Origin: Bacteroides nordii WAL 11050 = JCM 12987
GTDB taxonomy: Bacteria > Bacteroidota > Bacteroidia > Bacteroidales > Bacteroidaceae
Reading direction: 5' to 3'
Length of the DNA: 64,000 bases
Assembly: GCA_000613465.1 (NCBI GenBank)
Contig: BAJA01000005.1
Coordinates: 124,001-188,000 of the forward strand
Below, in pieces: positions 58,978 to 64,000 of the stretch (the stretch's first letter is position 1; each line of letters opens with the position of its first letter). Below the pieces are notes generated by a model. The model searched no databases and was not told the DNA's origin. It saw only the letters and a program-made list of their open reading frames with translations. The translations under genes were made by a program, and so were the position numbers.

Positions 58978-60314
58978 TAAATAATTCCTTGTCCAAGCAT
59001 CGCATGAGCCACTTTCATGAATCCTGCAATGTTGGCACCTTTCATATAATTGATATAACCGTCACTTTCAGTACCATATTTTACGCATTGGGCGTGAATA
59101 TCGTTCATAATCTGATGCAGATTCTTATCTACTTCTTCTGAAGTCCAGGAGATATGCATTGCATTTTGAGTCATTTCAAGGCCGGAAGTTGCTACACCTC
59201 CAGCATTGACTGCCTTACCCGGACCATACATGATACGTGCAGCAAGGAATGTATCAATAGCTTCCGGACGGCATCCCATATTAGACACTTCACCTACACA
59301 CATCACTCCGTTAGCAACCAATTGTTTGGCGTCTTCTTCGTTCACTTCATTCTGAGTGGCGCAAGGCATAGCGATATCTACTTTCTGTTCCCAAGGTTTT
59401 TTACCCGGGTAGAAAGTTGCATTCGGATATTCTTCGGCATAAGGAGCTACAATGTCATTACCGCTGGCACGCAGTTCGAGCATATAGTCTATTTTCTCAC
59501 CGGAAATACCATCCGGGTCATAGATGTAGCCGTCAGGACCAGAAATGGTAACCACTTTGGCACCTAATTCTGTAGCTTTAATAGCAGCACCCCATGCTAC
59601 ATTACCGAAACCGGAGATGGCTACTGTTTTACCTTCAAAACTGGTTCCTTTATCTTTCAGCATTTGCTGAACGAAATAGCAGGCACCAAAGCCGGTAGCT
59701 TCGGGACGGATACGGGAACCGCCGAACTCCATACCTTTACCGGTGAAAGTGCCAGTATGTTCGCGTGTCAGCTTTTTATACATACCAAACATATAACCAA
59801 CTTCGCGGCCTCCTACACCTATATCACCGGCAGGTACATCCATATCCGGACCTATATGGCGCCATAATTCGAGCATAAAAGCCTGACAGAAACGCATGAT
59901 TTCGGCATCGCTCTTTCCACGGGGAGAGAAGTCTGAACCACCTTTACCACCACCCATCGGCAGGGTAGTCAATGCGTTTTTGAATGTTTGTTCGAAGCCC
60001 AGGAACTTCAAAATAGAAAGGGTTACAGATGCATGGAAACGGATACCGCCTTTATACGGGCCGATAGCATTATTGAACTGTACACGATAGCCTAAATTGG
60101 TTTGTACTTCACCTTTATCATCTACCCATGTTACACGAAACGTAAAGATACGATCCGGTTCGACAAGTCTTTCTATTATTTTGGCTTTTTCGAACTCCGG
60201 ATGCAGATTGTATATATCTTCAATAGAGAGAAGTACTTCTTTGACTGCCTGAAGGTACTCAGATTCACCGGGATGTTTCGCCTCAAGAGAGGACATAATT
60301 TTCTGAATGTTCAT
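58977..60314 (-). CDS. gdhA: NADP-specific glutamate dehydrogenase
   Basis: A 445 aa hexameric GDH that aminates 2-oxoglutarate with NADPH. KGGIRFHASV, PMGGGKGGSDFSPRGKSD (catalytic Lys), DVPAGDIGVGGREVGYMFG, the Rossmann GFGNVAWGAA and AVNAGGVATSGLEM are all present. Length and motifs match bacterial anabolic GDH, the main ammonia-assimilation enzyme of Bacteroides. Flanked by two copies of the same repeat, with a -7 box and a palindrome upstream. Confidence 0.97.
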   Translation of the reverse strand: MNIQKIMSSLEAKHPGESEYLQAVKEVLLSIEDIYNLHPEFEKAKIIERLVEPDRIFTFRVTWVDDKGEVQTNLGYRVQFNNAIGPYKGGIRFHASVTLSILKFLGFEQTFKNALTTLPMGGGKGGSDFSPRGKSDAEIMRFCQAFMLELWRHIGPDMDVPAGDIGVGGREVGYMFGMYKKLTREHTGTFTGKGMEFGGSRIRPEATGFGACYFVQQMLKDKGTSFEGKTVAISGFGNVAWGAAIKATELGAKVVTISGPDGYIYDPDGISGEKIDYMLELRASGNDIVAPYAEEYPNATFYPGKKPWEQKVDIAMPCATQNEVNEEDAKQLVANGVMCVGEVSNMGCRPEAIDTFLAARIMYGPGKAVNAGGVATSGLEMTQNAMHISWTSEEVDKNLHQIMNDIHAQCVKYGTESDGYINYMKGANIAGFMKVAHAMLGQGII

Positions 60315-60348
60315 AATACTATGTTTTAAAAGGTTTATTCTGATAAAA

Positions 60349-60374
60349 TGTCAGCTACTGACACTGCAAATATA
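60349..60374 (-). promoter_or_regulatory. gdhA promoter -7 box with adjacent TGTCAG palindrome
   Basis: TATATTTG on the - strand at 60367-60374, then a perfect inverted repeat TGTCAG-TAG-CTGACA at 60349-60363 immediately downstream, near the expected transcription start. Confidence 0.55.
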
Positions 60375-60450
60375 GGAAAACTTTTCTATAAACCTCTTTT
60401 TTATGGTGATATTTTGATTAAATAATGATAAAATGACAAAAGTAGGAAGG

Positions 60451-60569
60451 GATTTACGATTAGACGATCCGGAAATTTACAATTAGACGATTTACGATTT
60501 ACGATTGAAATTACTTGCAAATAAATGTAATCCCAATCGTAAATTGTAAATCGTCTAATCGTAAATTAT
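60451..60569. repeat. TTACGATTAGACGAT inverted repeat, copy 3
   Basis: As copy 2 but with an extra TTACAATTAGACGATT word; it abuts the stop codon (60570-60572) of the S9 peptidase gene. Confidence 0.85.
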
Positions 60570-62684
60570 TTAAAGTGTTGTTGGATTCATTTCCAAATTA
60601 TACATAATAAATCCGTATATATCGGCTTGCTCTTCCAGTACTTTTGTCATTGGTTTCCCCGCTCCGTGTCCGGCTTTGCTATCGATGCGGATAAGGGTTG
60701 GATTAGTACCGTCATTGCACTCCTGCAAAGTAGCTGCAAATTTGAATGAATGGGCCGGAACTACTCGGTCGTCATGATCGGCAGTAGTAACCATGGTTGC
60801 CGGATACTTCGTACCAGGTTTCAGATTATGTAGTGGAGAGTATCCTTTAAGGTATTCGAACATCTCTTTGCTGTCTTCACTTGTTCCATAATCACTGGCC
60901 CAGTTCCAGCCGATAGTAAACTTATGATATCGGAGCATATCCATAACTCCCACCTGCGGAATGGCTACTTTGAACAGTTCGGGGCGTTGCGTCATACAGG
61001 CACCTACCAGCAAACCACCGTTTGAACCACCTACGATGGCTATTTTATCCGGATTGGTATACTCATTGTTGACAAGGAATTCGGCGGCAGATATAAAATC
61101 ATTGAACACATTTTGCTTTTCCATCTTAGTACCGGCAACGTGCCACTCTTCACCGTATTCATTACCACCCCGCAGGTTTACCTGTGCATAAATACCTCCA
61201 TTTTCAAGGAATGGAATGCGGTTGATGCTGAATCCCGGGTTGAGGCTGATGCCAAACCCTCCGTATCCATAAAGGAATACCGGGTTTTGCCCATCTCTCT
61301 TCAAGTCTTTTTTATATGTAAGGAACATCGGAATCATAACACCGTCTTTACTGGGGAAGAAGATCTGTTCGGTTATGAATTCGTCCGGGTTGAACTTTAC
61401 TTTCGGAGCACGATACAGTTCATAAGTATTTGTATCCATATCATATTTATAGGTGGCTCCGGGAGTAGTAAATGAAGTAAAACCAAAAAAGCATTCTTTA
61501 TCATCTTTGGTGCCGCTGAAACTTATGGAACCTAATGAGGGGAGTTTGATTTCATGTAATCTTTTCCCATTAAGATCATGGACATAAGCGTGGTTGGATG
61601 CGTCTTTGTCGTAAGTCAGAAAGAGTTTACCACCAATTATTTCTGCATCGGAAAGAACGTTGCTGCATTCGGGTACAAGTTCTGTCCAGTTTTCCAATAT
61701 TGGATTGTTGATATCAGCCACCATAATCCGGTTTTTCGGAGCACCGTAATTGGTAAATATATACATTTTGTCACCGATAACCTCTATCGGAGAATATTGG
61801 TAATCAAAGTCAGTAGTCAACTGTATAAGTGGTGCATTTGATTTTTCTAAATCCTTTATAAATAAGTTGTTTCCTCTTCCGGCTCCCGATTCATATATAA
61901 AGAGAATGCGTTCATCTTTACTTGTGCCGGCCGAATAGAAACGTTTCGGATATGCGGGATTCTCGTATATTAGCTTATCCTCAGCTTGCGGAGTACCGAT
62001 TTTATGGTAATATATCTTATGGTTTTCATTGACATTAGAGAATTCTTTACCTTTTGCCGGAGCATCGTATGCGCTATAATAAAATCCATCCTTTTGCCAG
62101 GCTGCTCCTGTGAACTTGGCCCAGTTAATATGATCTTCGAGCAATTTGCCTGTGGCGGTATCCATTACAAAGATCTCGGACCAGTCCGAACCACTACGCG
62201 AAATGGTATAAGCTGTATATTTACCATCGTTGGAAAAAGAGAGGCTGGTGAGTGCTACCGTACCATCATCTGATAATTGGTTCGGATCCAGAAAAACACG
62301 GGCTTCTCCGTCTAATGAGTCTTGTACATATAATACACTCTGGTTTTGCAATCCATCATTTTTATAAAAATAGTATTTTCCATGTTTCTTGAATGGAGTA
62401 CCTATTTTCTCATAATTAGCCAGATCGGTTAAGCGTTTCAGCAATTGCTCACGGAAAGGTATTTGAGCCAGGTATGCGTTTGTCACTTTGTTTTCTGCTT
62501 CTACCCAGGCGGCGGTAGCAGCACTGGTATCATTCTCCAGCCAGCGATAAGGGTCGGGTACTTCTGTACCGAAGTACACATCTATTGTGTCTACTTTTGT
62601 CGTTTCCGGGTAGACCAATTTTTTTTTGGGGGATGTACATGACATGACCATAATTCCACTTAATAATAAGACTGTTCTTTTCAT
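60570..62684 (-). CDS. Prolyl oligopeptidase family (S9A) lipoprotein
   Basis: A protein of about 704 aa. From ATG 62684: MKRTVLLLSGIMVMSCTSP, a lipoprotein signal (the in-frame ATG 33 nt upstream would spoil it). An N-terminal strand leads into PYRWLENDTSAATAAWV, a seven-blade propeller, then an alpha/beta hydrolase domain with catalytic Ser in VGGSNGGLLVGA (about residue 555), Asp in TADHDDRV (about 640) and His in SKAGHGAGKP (about 671). It should cleave short proline-containing peptides on the periplasmic side. It ends in repeat copy 3. Confidence 0.93.
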   Translation of the reverse strand: MKRTVLLLSGIMVMSCTSPKKKLVYPETTKVDTIDVYFGTEVPDPYRWLENDTSAATAAWVEAENKVTNAYLAQIPFREQLLKRLTDLANYEKIGTPFKKHGKYYFYKNDGLQNQSVLYVQDSLDGEARVFLDPNQLSDDGTVALTSLSFSNDGKYTAYTISRSGSDWSEIFVMDTATGKLLEDHINWAKFTGAAWQKDGFYYSAYDAPAKGKEFSNVNENHKIYYHKIGTPQAEDKLIYENPAYPKRFYSAGTSKDERILFIYESGAGRGNNLFIKDLEKSNAPLIQLTTDFDYQYSPIEVIGDKMYIFTNYGAPKNRIMVADINNPILENWTELVPECSNVLSDAEIIGGKLFLTYDKDASNHAYVHDLNGKRLHEIKLPSLGSISFSGTKDDKECFFGFTSFTTPGATYKYDMDTNTYELYRAPKVKFNPDEFITEQIFFPSKDGVMIPMFLTYKKDLKRDGQNPVFLYGYGGFGISLNPGFSINRIPFLENGGIYAQVNLRGGNEYGEEWHVAGTKMEKQNVFNDFISAAEFLVNNEYTNPDKIAIVGGSNGGLLVGACMTQRPELFKVAIPQVGVMDMLRYHKFTIGWNWASDYGTSEDSKEMFEYLKGYSPLHNLKPGTKYPATMVTTADHDDRVVPAHSFKFAATLQECNDGTNPTLIRIDSKAGHGAGKPMTKVLEEQADIYGFIMYNLEMNPTTL

Positions 62685-62711
62685 TATAAATAGTTGTTTG
62701 TAGTGAGAAAA

Positions 62712-62719
62712 ATACAAAT
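62712..62719 (-). promoter_or_regulatory. Putative -7 box for the S9 peptidase gene
   Basis: TATATTTG (exact TAnnTTTG) on the - strand about 28 nt upstream of ATG 62684. Confidence 0.5.
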
Positions 62720-62825
62720 ATATACAGAAGCGGTGAAATAACCACCTTTAATTCTATAAAATTCATTTGCATTTCCGGATAAAAAAGGCGAATTTTGTCT
62801 TTCAATTTTTAACTACAGGAAATCC

Positions 62826-64000
62826 ATGCTCAGTAAATACAAATTAAATCAGCTTTATTTCAAAGATACGCAGTTTGCCAATCTGATGACGCGGCGTATT
62901 TTCAATGTCCTGTTGATAGCCAATCCGTATGACGCTTTTATGCTTGAAGATGACGGGCGTATTGATGAAAAAATTTTTAACGAATATACTTCCTTGTCGC
63001 TTCGCTATCCTCCCCGTTTTTCGCAGGTTTCTACAGAAGAGGAGGCTTTGGCACTGCTTGCAAGTATGACATTTGATCTTGTTATTTGTATGCCGGGTAC
63101 GGGAGATAATGACAGTTTTGATATCGGGCGTCATATCAAGAGTTTGTATGAGCACATTCCTATTGTCATTCTTACTCCTTTCAGTCATGGTATTACAGCA
63201 CGTATTGCCGATGAAGATCTGAGCGCATTTGATTATGTGTTCTGCTGGCTGGGCAATACCGATCTGCTGGTATCTATCATTAAGTTGATAGAGGATAAGA
63301 TGAATTTGGAGCACGATGTGGCAGAAGTAGGAGTACAGCTTATTTTACTGGTGGAAGACGGCATCCGTTTCTACTCTTCGGTGTTGCCCAACCTGTATAA
63401 GTTCGTCCTGAAGCAGAGCCAGGAGTTTTCTACTGAGGCCCTGAATGCTCATCAGCGTACTTTGCGTATGCGTGGACGTCCTAAAATAGTACTGGCACGT
63501 ACGTATGAAGAGGCTATTACTCTGTATGAAAAATATAAAAACAATATACTTGGGGTGATTACCGATGTGCGGTTTCCTCGTGTAGAGCGTGGGGAGAAGG
63601 ATGGGTTGGCAGGTATTAAACTTTGTGCTGCCATACGAAAAGAAGATCCGTTCGTGCCCCTTATTATCCAGTCGTCCGAATCGGAGAATTCTTCCTATGC
63701 AGCCAAATATGGTGCCAGTTTTATTGATAAGAATTCCAAGAAAATGGATGTGGATCTGCGCCGTATTGTTTCTGACAATTTTGGTTTCGGAGATTTTGTC
63801 TTTCGTAACCCCGAAACGGGAGAGGAGATTGCCCGCGTGCGGAACCTGAAAGAGCTGCAAAATATTCTTTTTGCTGTTCCGGCCGAATCATTTTTGTATC
63901 ACATTTCACGCAATCATGTATCGCGCTGGCTGTATTCGCGGGCTATGTTTCCCGTGGCGGAATTCCTTAAACCTATCACCTGGAATAGCTTGCAGGATGT
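62826..64000 (+). CDS. PEP synthase-like protein with tandem receiver-like N-terminal domains (partial)
   Basis: Runs off the window's right end; 391 residues are visible from ATG 62826 (MLSKYKLNQLYFKDTQFANLMTRR). Residues about 28-160 look like a first receiver-like domain (RIFNVLLIANPYDAF, DLVICMPGTGD, IPIVILTPFS). Residues about 175-315 form a second (LILLVEDGIRFYSSVLP, ILGVITDVRFPR with an acceptor-like Asp, FVPLIIQSSES, GASFIDKNSKK with the conserved Lys). The text then continues ISRNHVSRWLYSRAMFPVAEFL. I recognise this as the N-terminal part of a Bacteroides PEP/pyruvate-binding protein annotated as phosphoenolpyruvate synthase; the ATP-grasp part would lie beyond the window. Divergent from the S9 peptidase. 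Confidence 0.75.
   Translation, partial: MLSKYKLNQLYFKDTQFANLMTRRIFNVLLIANPYDAFMLEDDGRIDEKIFNEYTSLSLRYPPRFSQVSTEEEALALLASMTFDLVICMPGTGDNDSFDIGRHIKSLYEHIPIVILTPFSHGITARIADEDLSAFDYVFCWLGNTDLLVSIIKLIEDKMNLEHDVAEVGVQLILLVEDGIRFYSSVLPNLYKFVLKQSQEFSTEALNAHQRTLRMRGRPKIVLARTYEEAITLYEKYKNNILGVITDVRFPRVERGEKDGLAGIKLCAAIRKEDPFVPLIIQSSESENSSYAAKYGASFIDKNSKKMDVDLRRIVSDNFGFGDFVFRNPETGEEIARVRNLKELQNILFAVPAESFLYHISRNHVSRWLYSRAMFPVAEFLKPITWNSLQD

Noticed and set aside
58855..60569. gdhA between direct repeats as a composite transposon
   Set aside because: The repeats contain no transposase, a third copy lies elsewhere, and gdhA is a core gene with normal composition.

Overview
The window looks like a chromosomal segment of a Bacteroides species of the gut Bacteroides group. 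The evidence is moderate GC, -7 boxes of the TAnnTTTG type, and Bacteroidota markers: a SprA homologue, DUF4290, DUF3843, DUF3857/transglutaminase proteins, an M56-TonB fusion, meso-diaminopimelate dehydrogenase, and lipoproteins with CK/CG/CT lipoboxes. I do not commit to a species. Nothing looks like a prophage, IS element, integron, CRISPR array, tRNA or rRNA.

Layout. 0-3.4 kb: a calcineurin-like phosphoesterase facing a yicC-gmk-nadD operon. 3.4-7.2 kb: two overlapping paralogous TPR sensor-kinase genes; the downstream one lacks the phospho-acceptor His and the ATPase domain. 7.3-14.2 kb: a + strand housekeeping run (tsaB, DUF4290, murA, rimM, M23 peptidase, dxr, rseP). 14.3-20.7 kb: a HAD hydrolase, an MFS exporter, nrdD/nrdG under a cobalamin riboswitch, and a TrhA/hemolysin III protein. 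21.3-27.2 kb: three tandem DUF3857/transglutaminase-like genes, two of which have lost the catalytic Cys and His. 27.4-37.5 kb: ddh, ruvA, the giant sprA, DUF3843. 37.7-41.7 kb: an M56/TonB/Plug fusion with its BlaI-type repressor, then an SPFH protein with a ribbon-helix-helix protein. 42-48.2 kb: two PLP sulfur enzymes, a small lipoprotein, a Cof-type HAD, a Pif1-like helicase with TPR tail. 48.4-52.3 kb: rpiA, a TlpA-like thioredoxin, a lipoprotein, the CCA-adding enzyme. 52.6-57.5 kb: a two-gene envelope module (beta-propeller/OmpA-like protein, then a TPR-CARDB-caspase protein). 57.5-64 kb: an M24 peptidase, gdhA, an S9 prolyl oligopeptidase, and the start of a PEP-synthase-like protein with two receiver-like domains.

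Two features cut across the window. First, about a dozen conserved genes (among them murA, the CCA enzyme, yicC and a MalY/PatB aminotransferase) are each broken by single-base indels, nearly all of them one missing base and several in short homopolymers. I read these as base-calling errors in this assembly and annotate each gene as one unit spanning the frameshift. Second, the gaps between genes are unusually rich in long inverted repeats and dispersed families: a ~34 bp hairpin at gene 3' ends, a ~185 bp element present twice in opposite orientation, a TTACGATTAGACGAT-type element present three times, and several long hairpins built from a repeated short word. Some of these enter coding sequence (sprA N-terminus, two protein C-termini) or regulatory space (between the B12 aptamer and nrdD). 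The best candidates for undescribed biology are the gene-end hairpin family, the caspase module, and the dead-kinase and dead-transglutaminase paralogues.
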